Shown: positions 46,724 through 59,072 of the stretch, in pieces
Layout: each line of letters begins with the position of its first letter
Position numbering within the stretch: the stretch's first letter is position 1
Assembly: GCA_019188255.1 (NCBI GenBank)
Contig: JAETXT010000012.1
Location: 434,001 to 498,000 of the forward strand
Length of the DNA stretch: 64,000 nt
DNA from: Verticillium longisporum
Lineage: Eukaryota; Ascomycota; Sordariomycetes; Glomerellales; Plectosphaerellaceae
Reading direction: 5' to 3'
The notes under the pieces: model-generated
Told to the model about the DNA's origin: nothing
Seen by the model: the letters and a program-made list of their open reading frames with translations, nothing else
Database searches by the model: none
Translations under genes and position numbers: made by a program

Positions 46724-49700
46724 GGCGGCAGGGAATTGTCGTCGATACTTTCAGTACTGTTTCGGTGCCAGAAGGCCTCGTTCTGGATGCGTCCGGAGCA
46801 CTCGTGAAGCAAAAGTGACAGAGGATTGTCGACCAACAGCTGACACGAGATGAGAGAACAGATGGCAGTCACACAGAGGCCGGGGGTAAAGGCAGCCTAA
46901 ATAAGAACCTACAGACCAAGGCGTGATCTCCATTCTCGCTGCAAGGCGCGCTCCTTCCTGCACTTACAAATGACAGACAAGACTTTTGATAGCGAGGCAA
47001 GTACCGCGAGGTAGGTGGACAGACGGGAAGCGAACCCCTGTCCGTATCAATGGAGGGTCGATAACTGAGCAAGCCGGGTCGGTCTGGGCATGGGATGGCG
47101 GCTTGGGAGCATGGGGATCCCTCATGATAGCGACAAGACTGAGTGGATCGGCGAGCGAACAGGGAATCACACCAGGGAGGGTTGTTTCCCCGGAACAATG
47201 GTGTCGACGCGCAGTGGCATCACAGTGGTGCAGAGCGCGGGTGCCAAGATGTCGGGACAGTGATCGGAGCAAGCTAGGAACGCCGTGTGTCTGTTACTGG
47301 AGGCACATCCTGCGACACAGAGGTAAAATATGAGACAAGGTAGCCTTGGTGCGTCGAAGCTTGGACGGGTTGGTGTTCGTGTGGGAAGGGAAGACGAGTC
47401 GTCCCACGCCACATCGGGCGACAGAAGGCGGATGGCCCCTTTGGACATGGATATGGAACTGATAAGGACATGGCTCGCGCCGGGGGACATGGGGGGCACG
47501 TGCTTGGCGTGTGGACGTGCTGGAGTGGCTAGTGCCAGGGTATCAGGTACGAAGGCCCTGTTGGACGACCATTTGCACTCGTATGTTGCATTGATCCGCC
47601 CATCGAACGTTGAAGGGCACAATGAGGCACCTGCAGGACTGTCTGACAATTGAAGATGAAAAAGAAGAAACCAGCCGTTTTGCACTGCGCGGCTGGCTAT
47701 TTCAACGTGCTTCTGTGACTGCTCACCAAGGCAGGACGTTAGGCATTGACCCCCACAGAGTACATTATGTGGCTGGTGCCTCGGTGAATGCACCCACCTT
47801 GCCGAACCTTCATGTACCACACCTCGACAGAACTACCTACCAACCGAAGCATCCTCCATCATGGCGTCCACCAACCGAACATAGTGCCATTCATTCCGAC
47901 TGGGGTACTCCCGCCAATAGATATGCTTGTTGTCGATGAAATCTAATTCCTCAATCGCTGACCGCCTGCCATGATTCCTCCGCTCGCCGCACCACCGTCA
48001 GTATCGCCAAGGCACCATTCAACTTAGAGCGTACACTCGATCGCGGCACCAGTGTACGGGGGGTATCGTATGACACTGGCAGGACCAAAAGTGAAAGACA
48101 TGGTCAGGCAGAACACAGCTTCAGGGCCATCTGACCACCACAGGATATCTCGGTCGCCGAATGAAATAGCAGTCCTGACGAGTTGGCCTGAGGTGACCTC
48201 GTTCTTGATCCTTTCTGCTTATCTGCCAGAGCTTCCGTGCCGTCGGAACCAACGGAGTCAAAGCTCCAACCTCGAAAGAAGGGGTTCGTTCATCCATCCT
48301 CCACCCCTGCCTGTCATCAGCGCCAGCACCTTATTCCCCTGCGGCCATCCACCTTGTCAGGGCAATGAGCGAATGAGCGAGTGCAGGTATTAATTAGGGT
48401 AGTCAACCATGCATGCAGCAGCACGACAGTGCCAGACGTCAACACGTCCAGAGAAATGCTTTGACCAGCCCGAGACATCTCTGGACTGCCTCTCGTCATT
48501 GTCAGACAGCCAAATGAGGCCAACTTGGACTACAGTCTGCTCCTTGCATTCCAAACAATCGTGCTTGCCGACAGGCCTGGAGTCCTCATCGAAGGAATCC
48601 TCGTGGTCATGGAGAGGAGAGGAGGTATGAGCCTTGGGGCTTGTTCGATAAGGATGACGTCTGATTGGGAGCTCTCTTATCTCTCGGCATAGTGGGTCGG
48701 TGGCTGCAGCACATCCTTGGCGAGATAAGGGAGTCCCTGCGAGACCTTCCTTGACGTCGACCATCCATCTCGAGCCTGCCTAGAGGCGCCAACGACACGC
48801 CAAATGCAGAGGATTCTGGGCCAAACAAACACAAAGCAGACTGCAATGCGAACACTATCCACGGTTCCGGCAGTCAGGCTCCGGATCAGTGCCTTTCTGG
48901 CCAGTCTGCGTTATCAACCTTGTTCCATTAGTGTTTGCGCTTGCTAACATCTCCAACCGCCAAGCGCCAAGCCGCCATCCCACCGTCAACCTCCCTCAGC
49001 GTGTCTTTGGCTAGCCTCGGTCCTGATACCGGAGCAGAGTCCTGACCCTAGTGATTCGCTGTGAGAGCAAATCCTAGTTACTGGCAAGCATGACGGCGAA
49101 CCAGACCCTACTTGCTGATATCGAGATAATCACTGCTAACGAGCCTCCAGTCGGCCGCACCACGTCGCTTGCTTGCCGCCATGACCCTGATGATAGGCAA
49201 AACGCACTCTTTGCCGCTACACTTGAACGCGGCACCGCCAAGCCGAAGGCGTTGCAGACACTGCACGCTCAGGGTCAAACCGAACCCCCGTCTTATTCAC
49301 ATGCTGATCTACGAGGAGCAGGCCATCAACTTTCATCATCACAAAAGCTCAAGTGTCAGATTGAGCATCTAGATCGAGGCGTTTCATTCCTTCTTTTGGG
49401 TGCATGCCACCTCGAAATCGGATGGTCGTCTACCATGCAGCTCCGCGATCGATACCACATTGCCCGCGCTTGCGTCCCTGCTTCTCAGCGCCCGCAAGGT
49501 GCCAACTGCCGGATCTCATCACAGTCGTAAAGTTCCCTTCTTCTAGACTGCTACCATCTTTCGACCTGGATCAAGTTCGGCAGACTTTTGTCCCTGCTTC
49601 CTTGCGGGCGCTCGCCCCCTCCCAAATCGTTCTTGGCGAAGGCTTGCGGTCCTCGTCTGCCAGAGATCTGGCACTTGCCTGCTGGTCCGTAGGGCTTTGC

Positions 49701-50109
49701 GGGCGTAATTTATGCTTGGTGCCCCATTTTCTTCGATTCGCCATACGCGCTGTTCAGCACGTGTGCAGACGCAGAAGGCCCGGTGCAACATATAAGGTAT
49801 TCTGTTCGCCGTCGAAGAAAGTGGCTTGAACCTTTCTTTGCTGTATGGGCTAATCTTGACCTGTCCTCACGCGCTCGCAGTACGATTCCTCGCCGCCATG
49901 ATGCGTTCAAGGTAGTCATCAACAGCAGGATGACGATAGCTGCGATATATCATGACGCATTCATCGGGATATCCTAACTTTCATGTCTACTCAAATGCTC
50001 ATTCGCAGTGCCAGGAAAGTCGTCACTCTGCATACCACAGTCGAAACGCCTTGAAAGCTCCTCTTGAGTTTATCCAGCAGAAAATCTCATTCAGACCTGA
50101 CTCCCACTA
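46724..50109. other. Long gene-free interval upstream of the ammonium transporter
   Basis: About 3.4 kb. Many overlapping short frames, none with a recognised domain, ATG plus splice structure, or consistent codon use. It ends at the LTR at 50110. The nitrogen-regulated promoter of the transporter presumably lies at its left end. Confidence 0.5.
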
Positions 50110-50316
50110 TGTAAGGGGCTGGTCGTCGAGCATCGCGCTAGGACGAGGCCTTAAATGTATTATTACTAGATAAAGAATAAGAATAAGAAGAATGCTATAA
50201 TAGCTCTTCATGCCCCTTTATAATGGAAAACAAGGGGTCGCGTAGGAGCCCACCTGCGAACTAGCTGCTAAGGCGCAGCCTCAGCTTTGTGGCTTAGCCG
50301 GGTATAACCCGTAACA
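50110..50316 (-). repeat. 207-bp LTR, minus orientation, unRIPped
   Basis: Reverse-complement match, with equal length, to the LTR at 57179-57385. On the minus strand it starts TGTTACGGGTTATACCCGG and ends CCAGCCCCTTACA, giving proper TG...CA termini. Internal landmarks include CTTCTTATTCTTATTCTTTA and TAAGGCCTCGTCCTAG. Flanking pentamers (cacta, ctctg) do not match, so it is not a simple solo LTR with preserved target duplication; recombination or a lost half-element is possible. Confidence 0.8.
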
Positions 50317-50449
50317 CTCTGGAGCCAAGTGCCTCCTGTAGGGTTTTACGGGTTAATTCGCACTCACAGAACCAACGCAACACCTGTTCGCAATCACGAT
50401 ACTCAAGTAATGACCAATGGAGGATATTCAACGACTTGGCCCGTAGCGT

Positions 50450-51261
50450 CTAACACACCAAGCCGCCATCAACCTGGTACACTGAACCTGTGATGAACTT
50501 GCTCTCGTCTCCCAGCAAGAATACAATCAGTGCGGCGACCTCGCTCGGCTGGCCCTGTCTTGGCAAAGCCATAGAATAAGACGTGGGCCTCTCGCCCAGA
50601 CGTTGTGCTGATGTCTTCAAGAGAGGCGTCTCAATAGGGCCGCTGCTTATTGTCAGTGACACTTTCCTTTCATGACATAACGTGTTATCACTCACGGAGC
50701 AACTGCATTGACCCGCACGTGTCTCGATCCGAGCTCTTTCGCAGCCGTCTTCGTCAAACCGACAACGCCATGCTTGCTTGTGACATAGGCAGCGCTGTTC
50801 GGCAAGCCGATGATTCCCGCCACCGACGCAGCATTGACGACTGACGCGCCGTCTTTCAATGCTGGGATCTGTGCCCGCAACGAATTCAATACGCCCTTGA
50901 TGTTAACTCCCATAACAAAATCCCAGTCGTCGTCATCGATTTCCGCAATGGAAGCGATGTTCTGCTGCTTTCCAATGACACCTGCGAGATTTGCTGCGCC
51001 ATCCAGCTGGCCGAACTTATCAACAGCTTCGTTGATCCAACCTTCAACGGCTCCCCGGTCTCGCACATCGACCTGCTTCGAGTGAATGTTTTCTATGCCG
51101 GCGACTTCTGCCAGTTCAGCCCTGACTTCTTCAAGAAGCGATGCGTTGGCGTCGGCGAGGGACAGACGAGCGCCGAGAGAGGCGAGCTGGGTTGCCGTGG
51201 CGCGGCCAATGCCTGATGCCGCGCCTGTAATGGCGATAACTTTGCCTTTGATGGTGGACAT
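50450..51261 (-). CDS. Short-chain dehydrogenase/reductase (classical SDR), 252 aa
   Basis: Soluble NAD(P)-dependent oxidoreductase. Exons are 51261-50696 and 50642-50450 with a 53-bp intron, closing at TAG. The Rossmann motif TGAASGIG begins at T12; acidic D37 after beta-2 (LADAN) favours NAD(H). NLAG (91-94), N120, S146 (NAASVAG), Y159 and K163 (YVTSK) form the classical catalytic set. The C terminus has PGPIETPLL and the strongly conserved end SKFITGSVYQVDGGLV. Length is standard. The substrate is unknown. It lies 0.65 kb from the Dal5-like transporter on the same strand; a functional link is only positional. Confidence 0.93.
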
Positions 51262-51908
51262 GATGATGAGTGAGGCGCTGGTGCAGGATACAGAAGGCGA
51301 GCATGGGCTGTCGATTCTCTGGATTGAATGCGATCGATTTAATCCAGGTACTTATGGGGTATGCGCCGCCTTTGCAGGTCTAGTACGTTGCGCTTTCGAG
51401 GCGGGGTTCCGGATTTCGTCGGAATGCCGCGAAACGACACCCGGGTTCCCGTTCTGCAGGGCCAGAGCTAAAAATTGTTGTGTCGGTTAAACTCGCCCGA
51501 AATGTTGAACCCCCCACATAAAAAACGCGGCCCTTTGCTGTAGGTTTACAACATGTTGCGTTGACTCACAGTGTAACAACAGCTTTCAGCGAGTGCAACG
51601 CGTCGAACTTGAGCTGATGACGAGGGATGCGTTGAGTGTTCCAAGTTCGTGGCGCGTGAGTTCAACGACAACCAACTCGACCCGCATCACGACGAGTGCC
51701 GTTCTTAAAGTGACACCAAAGATGCAATGCGTGGATCGCATCACGAATGGATTACTCAATCAAAACAATCATGTTTATAGGTGGATTTGAATGCAGCTAA
51801 CAATGACTTGGACTTGAATAAACATTCGTTGTTTTAAGCCCTAGCAGAAGACAGGTCGCTCCTCGGCATAGATATCACGCTGCGCTGTCGTAAGCTGCGC
51901 TCAACTGT
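51262..51908. other. Intergenic spacer
   Basis: About 650 bp between the SDR start and the 3' end of the MFS transporter. No gene or repeat recognised. Confidence 0.6.
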
Positions 51909-53639
51909 CTAGTAGACGTATTCAAAGTTGGGGTTCTCCTTATCCGTCATATCTGTAAAGGCAGTGACGTTGAGCTCGTCAGCCACAAAGCTGCCGTTCG
52001 CGCGCATGGCGGCACGCTTCTCCTCCTTTCTCTTGTTCTCCCACTTGAAGGCATAGCGGAACACGAAGAATAGAGCGAGCTCGATGCAGTTCGCCACAAG
52101 GATGGAGCCGATGCCGAGCTGGTACTTCGGGGCCTGCTTAGTGAGGTAGAAGAATGGGCTGACAATGTTACCGATGCAGGCGCCGAACCAGATCATGCCT
52201 GAAACAATCATCTTCTTCGACTGACCGCCCGTGTTGGAGGTGATCAGAGAAAGAGAAATGACAAATGATGCCTGGTACGAGCCGGTGAGATAGCTAGAAA
52301 ATGATTGTCAGCTTTCAGCCTACAGAGTCAGGGCCACTCATACATACAAGCAGACAAGGCGTCCAACGTAGGCGTCCTTGGGGGCAAGAAGAAAGCCTAG
52401 AGATCCAGCAATAGTCGGAATCATGAAGATTGCACAAACCAAAGTACGACTGTTATGAGGCATATATCTGTTGGCGAGAGCACCCAGACCAATCCAGACG
52501 ACCACCAGAGCACCCTGAGGAATGCCGAGCAAAGCGGTCTCAAGAGTGTCGAATCCAAGGCCCTTGATGACCAGGGTGGAGAAGTTGGAAATGCCTCCGT
52601 TGGGAACATTGGCAACGAAGCCAAGCAGAGTGAAGAGCCAGGTCTTGTAATCGCAGTATGCCTCCTTGATCTGGCCCCAGTTGATTTTCCGTTGTTCTAT
52701 TCCCGTCTGATTGCGACGCATACGAGCGATCATGATCAGTTTCTCCTCGCGGTCGAAGCCCCAGATGGTGCGAGGCGAGTTCGGCAGCATGAAACAGAGG
52801 ATGATAGCCCAGAATGAGCAGAAAGCACCGACGACAAGGAACTCGTAGCGCCATGACTCCAATGCTCCCTTGATATGCCCAATGCCGTAGCCTATATCGT
52901 CAGTAGCTGCGGAATGGACCAAGGACGGCTGTAGCTTACCGATCAAGCCTCCTCCAGCAACACCAATGCCATTCCATGCATACCAAGCTGAGATGCGCGA
53001 AGGCTGTTCCTCGCGAGTGTAGTACATTGAAGTGATCAACATGAAAGCAGGGTCGGCGATTGCCTCAAAAGCGCCAGACAAAACTCTGAGGGCCAGCAGG
53101 CCCCAGAAGTTGCCAGCTGCAGCTTGTGCCATGAGCAGCGCACCCCACATGAAGATGTTGAAGGACAAATACCAAGCAGGCGGGCAGCGCTGCATGATGA
53201 GGTTCGAGGGAATTGCCCAGATCAGCCAACCGAAGTAAAAGCTGCTAGAGAGCCAGGAGTATTGGTCGCCCTTGAGATTGAGATCGTCTTTGAGGCCAAA
53301 GATGGCTGCATAGGATCTGTACTTGTTAGTGCATGTATTTTCCGGATGAAAGAGTTCTACTCACAGAGTGGTCTTGTCAACATAGTAGAAGAAGTAGCAA
53401 ATGCCTAACAGGGGCAGTATTCGCATGTCAATCTTGCGGAGTACCTTCTTCTCGGCCACCTGATCTATCGACTCATCGTTGGGGTACCTTGCGAGGGCTT
53501 CGATGTACAACTCAGGGTCCGGATGATTGACATCCTCGCTGATGACATTGGGCTTCCCAAGCTCCTCCTCGACGTGCTCGACACCACTTCTTCTTCCTTC
53601 GCCAGTGGGCTTTGTTGCAATGACTTTACTGTCGGCCAT
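51909..53639 (-). CDS. MFS transporter, anion:cation symporter (Dal5/allantoate permease-like), 526 aa
   Basis: Twelve-span plasma-membrane carrier for small organic anions by family (allantoate, pantothenate, tartrate or similar). Exons are 53639-53365, 53316-52940, 52891-52348 and 52293-51909; introns of 48, 48 and 54 bp close at TAG. The cytosolic N-terminal part is hydrophilic, then LRKIDMRILPLLGICYFFYYVDKTTLSYA (span 1, in two exons), the loop LKGDQYSWLSSSFYFGWLIW, FMWGALLMAQAAAGNFWGLL, RVLSGAFEAIADPAFMLITS and YYTREEQPSRISAWYAWNGI match this family. A late YLTGSYQASFVISLSLITS segment and a charged C-terminal tail complete it. The third donor (GTATGT) was chosen because it alone restores frame. 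Confidence 0.92.
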
Positions 53640-54574
53640 GACGAAGCTCTTCTCTACCAGCTGCGTGGTTGGTCCTTGCTGTTGAAGTGACCAAATTGCA
53701 GATTGCTACTGATTGCTTGTCTCAGGAAATCAATGACTTCTTTATACATATGTAACTCTTGACCAGCACCAGTCAGTCGCCTCCGATGTCGAGTCAGATG
53801 TTTGCGGAGTCGAAACCTTGGTTTGGTTGGTAGGCGATCACCATCGGCTGATCCTGGGGGAGGAGTCGAGTCAGTGGGGCGCCACGTTCTAGCAGCGGTC
53901 ATCGTTCCGACGGGTAACATTCATGCCCACTAGTAATACGACGGCATTTGGATAATTTGATGGGTAAATCCTGAAGCCAGAGACGTTTCGCCGAATTATG
54001 TCGCGCCAAGAAGTGAACTGCGCCGAGACGAGTTATTGGGTTACTCTCCCTGTCCAGCATTGCGGCTGCTGACGACCCGTCAAACCAGACGAGTCCCGGC
54101 CGTCGCATCGGGCTGGCAGCGCTGCGGGCTTCCGACCGCCTCGTCGACGGCTCCGACCCCACTGCCGACCCCACCTCAGCTAAGGCTCCGCAAGCCCCCA
54201 GAACGTCCACACCCGACGGAGACCATCCGATGGCTGCATTACTGATTCCTAGTAACAGTCTCCATTATGTATGGATCTCAAGTCGTATGTGAATGGTGGA
54301 ATTCGTGTTTCCGAAGCGTCGGCGGGGACTTAGCAACTGGTGGCTTCGTCTGGGAATTTTCCCGCCACTGGGGATGGCACTCGATTTCGGATAGCTGCCA
54401 GACGTGTTTTCGAGGCTGCGCTTCTTTTTGGAGATCGTCGAGTTGGGACCACTCATGGCCAGCATCGAATTCATTATGCCAGGCACCCAGCGTTGATAAT
54501 CCCAAGACGCATTTGTCTAGAATGCATGACCGAGTCAGATGTCAAGACGTGGACCTTGCATTCATGGTGCCGAG
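53640..54574. other. Intergenic region
   Basis: About 0.9 kb upstream of the Dal5-like transporter, ending at a solo LTR. No gene recognised. Confidence 0.6.
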
Positions 54575-54757
54575 TGTTACGGGTTAGACCCGTTGACGTT
54601 GTATAGGCCTGTGGCCTATATCTCTATGAATGCAGCCCAGTTGAATCAACAACGTTGATTCAACACGTATCCTTTTAGCTCAATTGTATAGCTGCCAACA
54701 AGGCACTTACGACCGTGTGAGGGCTGCCACTAAGCCCCTTTAGGGCCAACCGTAACA
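54575..54757. repeat. 183-bp solo LTR with 5-bp target duplication
   Basis: Starts TGTTACGGGTTAGACCCG and ends GGGCCAACCGTAACA, so the ends are inverted repeats (TGTTACGG...CCGTAACA). It is flanked on both sides by ccgag (54570-54574 and 54758-54762), an intact 5-bp target-site duplication. There is no internal coding region, so it is a solo LTR left by recombination. Its first 12 bases match those of the 207-bp LTR at 57179, but the body differs. Confidence 0.9.
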
Positions 54758-55704
54758 CCGAGCTATCTAGAATCATTATCGGTGTGAATTGCAATTCATA
54801 CTGGCTCAAGATTCACGCCTTTGCATTATTGATTAGCAGGCTATCACCACGAGAGTCTCACGGTAAACAAGAATAAGTAGTATCCGTCTCTTAATGGGTC
54901 TCTTGGTATACCATTTTCTCAACATAGGCTTACATCCCTCCTTGAAGAAGTCCCTTATAACGCTTAGCCCCTCGCTTCGTACCTCCTCTTTTGAACAAAA
55001 AATACCCCGCTACCGTTCCCTTACTATTATAATAGTCGTAAACGAAGACCCTAAAAAGTGTAAGAGGGAGGGCTAGACCCTCGGCCAACAGACCAAAGGA
55101 TCCAGCGGTATTGACACCACGTGTGAACCCAGCGCCTGAGACAGCTTGTAGGGGACGACTTGCAAGACTTTCTTACAGGGAGACTCATATAACATAGGCA
55201 TTCCGCTTCAGCGGGGTCACTTAGCACGGCGCACTCGCGCGAAAGATCTATTAGACTCAGCTCCATCTCATTAAGCGCCGCGAGCTCTGGCATAGACTTT
55301 CCTATCCTGGTAGTAGACCATTCTTCGTATGGATATAGCGGTGAGGCGGCAAGTTAACCGTCGATGTCTTCCATGGGCGACTATAGTTATCACAACCACG
55401 CCTTTCATAATAAAGAGCTTTTCCGATTTGCAGGTCAATAGCGTCATCATACACACGGCTTGAAAGGTATTGCAATGCGAGATATTGTGGAGAACAAGAC
55501 GAACACTGAAGTAAACACAAAATCAGTTGTGACAACGACTGTGCGGATGCTTCTTTAGACAGTTCTCCGCAATAAGCCCCCACGTATGTGTGATAAATCA
55601 AATGCCGTCTTGATATCGAATAGCAATAGCAGCCTGTATACACACGATACGTAGAGCAATTGCCTCGCTATCTTATCATTCCCGAGCAAGTTGTGACTCT
55701 TGAT
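54758..55704. other. Intergenic/repeat-derived interval, nothing firmly identified
   Basis: About 0.95 kb of intermediate AT content. Frames at 54894-55076 (+), 55051-55293 (-) and 55302-55643 (-) overlap and show no domain I can name; they may be fragments of an old element. Confidence 0.4.
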
Positions 55705-57178
55705 CTACCATTCGGCAACCTCCCCAACACCAAGCTTCTGCATCCTTACGACCTTATCGCAATTCAAGAGTCAAAGAGGATCGAATGCCTTTTTAATCTG
55801 CGTCATATTAAAAAGCGCCAAGATCAAAACGAACGACTCACCTGTCGCATTGCGTCAACGGTCCCCTCGCCAAGTTCATGGTTCAGATAGTCTCTTTTGA
55901 CCAAGCCAACACCATGCTCACCCTGGTACGCGTCAGGATACTCCTCAATCTTTGGTCTGGAGAACTCACAGAGACTGTGCCCTCCAACTCGATTGCTCTC
56001 TTGACCATGTCGTGCACCACGTGTTCAGCCCGTTCCCTTTCGGCATCATTGTAGAGCATGATAATGTGAAAATTACCATCACCAACATGACCGACAATTG
56101 TTCCAAATAGGCCCGCATTGACCATGGACAATTTTGTTTCCACGATGATATCTGGCAACTGACTCATGGGCACTGCCACGTCACCCGTCCAGACGTGGTC
56201 GCCGTCACGCTTTACAGCCATTGTGCTCCAAAGTGCTTCCTTTCGCGCGCTCCAAAGTTCCTGCTGCTCGTCCTGACAGTTGGCAAACTCGAATGTCTGC
56301 GATCCTGAGTCGCTCGATAGCTGCTGCACCAGTGCTACTTGCTCCTTAACAGTAGCCGGAGTACCGGCAAACTTGAAGAACAGCGTCGGCACCTCCTCCC
56401 ACGACCTCGACGTGCTGCCTGTTTGGTTAATGACTCGCATCTGGAGATCATCGAGGATCTCTACCGCAGCGATAGAGATGCCTGCACCAACCACCTTTGC
56501 CACGCAGTTGGCAGCATGCCGGATCGATGGGAATGTTGATATAGCCACTGATGTTGACTGAGGCAATACCGTCACCTTCAGTGTAGCTTCGGTTACCATT
56601 CCCAGGGTGCCTTCGGATGTTATAAAGAGCTTTGTCAGGTCGTATCCTGCAGATGATTTACGAGGTCTCTGCTGCGTTTTAATGACTGTGCTATCAGCTA
56701 TTACTACCGTAAGTGATAGCACCCATTCACGCATCGTGCCATAGCGATATGCATTCGTTCCGCTACATCCCGTACCTACTATACCACCGATCATGGCGCC
56801 AGGGCCTGGGTCCGGAGGGAAGAATAGGTTATCCCGAGCTAGTTCTTCATTGAGCGCCTCCCATCGGACTCCAGGCTGCACCACAACGTCCAAGTCATCC
56901 TTGTATAATGATAGGATCTGATCCATACGCCCAAAGTCGATTGACACGCCACCTCGGGTCGGTACGAAATGGCCCTCAAGTGAGGTGCCACCGCTATACC
57001 CGGTCACAGGAATCCAGCGTGTATGACACATCTTCATAATTCCGGAAACGTGCTCTATCGAATAGGGAAATATAACTATAAAAGGGCGCTTAGTATCTTT
57101 AGCCGGGTATGTTAACTACTCGGACGTTGAGTGATATTCGAGGTCCGACGTTATGACGCTGATCTGTTGTTTATTAAC
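55705..57178 (-). pseudogene. D-lactate dehydrogenase (cytochrome), truncated by an LTR insertion
   Basis: FAD-linked mitochondrial D-2-hydroxyacid dehydrogenase by family. The surviving part shows PVTGYSGGTSLEGHF (FAD-binding PP-loop), DPGPGAMIGGIVGTGCSGTN, GYDLTKLFITSEGTLGMVTE and the C-terminal domain with VGHVGDGNFHIIMLYNDAER. Exons are 57178-55970, 55922-55842 and 55797-55705 (introns 47 and 44 bp), restoring GEHGVGLVKRDYLNHELGEG and ending LLNCDKVVRMQ ... GEVAEW at TAG 55705. Lesions: TAG at 57116-57118 in EYHSTSE-stop-LTYPAKD (Trp expected), TGA at 55771-55773 before LLNCDK (Cys expected), and loss of the N terminus and promoter where an LTR begins at 57179. Coding sequence runs right up to the LTR (VNKQQISVITSDLEYHS), so the insertion split the gene. 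Confidence 0.88.
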
Positions 57179-57385
57179 TATTACGGGTTATACCCGGCTA
57201 AGCTATAAAGCTGAGGCTGCGCCTTAGTAGCTAGTTCGTAGGTAGGCTCCTGCGCGACCCCTTATTTTCCATTATAAAGGGGTATAAAGAGCTATTATAG
57301 TATTCTTCTTATTCTTATTCTTTATCTAGTAATAATATATTTAAGGCCTCGTCCTAGTACGATGCTCGACGATTAGCCCTTTATA
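57179..57385 (+). repeat. 207-bp 5' LTR, RIPped, inserted in the lactate dehydrogenase gene
   Basis: Starts TATTACGGG (TG changed to TA) and ends TTAGCCCTTTATA, matching in full length the intact LTR at 50110-50316 read on the other strand. C-to-T and G-to-A changes account for most differences. The pentamer just outside is ttaac; its partner at the far end of the element is not visible. Confidence 0.82.
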
Positions 57386-58783
57386 TATTACTAGATTAAT
57401 AATTAGCTATAGACTACGTTAGCCTCCCTCCCCTAGATAATAATATAAACTCATAGCTATAGAATAATAACCTATTATAGGACGAAATAATTAATCGCTA
57501 TATTAAATAGATAGTATAGGATAATATATACCCCTTAAAAGCTATTATATATTAATAATAGCTATTAATAGAATAGAACTAAGAATATATAGAATAATTA
57601 TTAATAGTATTAAACTTATCGATTATAATTAACCCTTTACTTATTAACGACCTATTAACTAGACCGACTATTTAAGTAATAATTATAAGGAAATACTTAC
57701 CCCCTCTTATAAAGTTTTCGGGAAAACGCTTAGAATATATAGTATAATTATAATAGATATATAATAAGATTATATTAAATATAGATTATTATAATAATAA
57801 TAGAGCTCTATAGTATTTTATTAATAGCTATTTAGATTAGTTTCCTTAATAAATAATCGCTATATTCTATATTTAAGGAGGGCCTAATAGGAGCGTTTTA
57901 CTTAAAAGGTTTATATAATACTTTAACTAGAACTACCTCGATTTTAATAAAGCCCTCTATATAGCTATAAGACTATAAACGCTCTAATAGAGCGAAGGGG
58001 TACCGTTTTTATAATTTATATTAGAGTTTAAAAAGCTTATTATATAAATAAGCGGATTAGGATAGTCCGATAATATAAAGATTAACTATTTAATAAATGC
58101 TCTAAATTAAGAACTATTCTATTATTTAATTATTATAGACCTATTCTAAGAATATATTAACTAGATTAAAAGAATATTATAGATCTTAGGAAAATTTAAT
58201 AATATAATAAGAGTTTATTAAGGATATAATTAAAGCGAAACTATTACTCCTATATAGCGAGATTACGATAGGGATATATATATATCTAATATTAATTAAA
58301 TTAGGATTAAATAGGAGAAACGATTTATAAAGAAAGATATATAAATATATTATAAGTATTAGAAGAAGGGATATATTATTTAATATTATAATAAATAATA
58401 TAAAACCTAGATTAAGGTCGTAAAAGCTATTATTAATATATAATTACGATAAAGCTATAATAATAAAGGGTTAATAGGAGATATTAGCGAATTAGAATAA
58501 GATTCGGGAAAAGAAGAACCTTAATATAAAGTCGAGTATTAAAGAAGTTAAAGGGCGAGGACTTAGGATAGGATATATTTTAATAGTTTATATATTATAA
58601 ATTAATAATAATAGAAGTATTTATAAATAAATACTTAATCCGAGCTCTTATAGATTCTAGTTATAATTATTATATAATTATAAATAAAACCCTTATAAAA
58701 AAACTTTATTTATTTATAATTAGTAAAAGAAAACGCCCCTTTAATAGTTTCTTAATATAAATAGATATATAAATAAATAGAAA
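57179..58783 (+). mobile_element. Gypsy-like LTR retrotransposon fragment, RIPped (gag and protease)
   Basis: After the 5' LTR the + strand carries decayed gag. A zinc-knuckle skeleton C-x2-C-x4-H-x4-C is legible at 58348-58389, with the cysteine codons TGY turned to TAT and His CAY to TAT. An aspartic-protease-like LIDS motif follows near 58647-58660. Reverse transcriptase is not reached before the copia LTR at 58784, so the remainder is either displaced beyond the copia element or lost. Confidence 0.65.
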
Positions 58784-59072
58784 TATTAAACTAATATTAA
58801 GGGATTATTTAAGTTAGTAATTACTATATAGGATTTACTAATATAGTAATTACTAGGGCTAGGATTTATAGCTCTTAGGAGTACGTAATTTATAGCTTAC
58901 GTAATTAGTAAATTAGATAGGTATATCTAATTTATATAAATAATAGTAATTTAGAGAAAGAGAATTATTAATTATTATAAATCTTATATTACCTATTCTA
59001 CTTATTTAGAGCTCTTAGGTATAGCTAAAATAATAAATTAGGGTTTATATAAATAGTAAAGCCCTCTTAATA
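58784..59072 (+). repeat. 289-bp 5' LTR of the copia element, RIPped
   Basis: Same length and order as the solo LTR at 3826-4114 but with nearly every CA/TG and many CG steps converted to TA. It precedes copia-type coding remnants in the same orientation, which identifies it as a 5' LTR. The TATA-like motif near the 3' end is retained. Confidence 0.75.

Noticed and set aside
54894..55643. Possible LINE-type reverse transcriptase or hypothetical gene fragments
   Set aside because: Short overlapping frames on both strands with only vague resemblance; no diagnostic motif could be confirmed.
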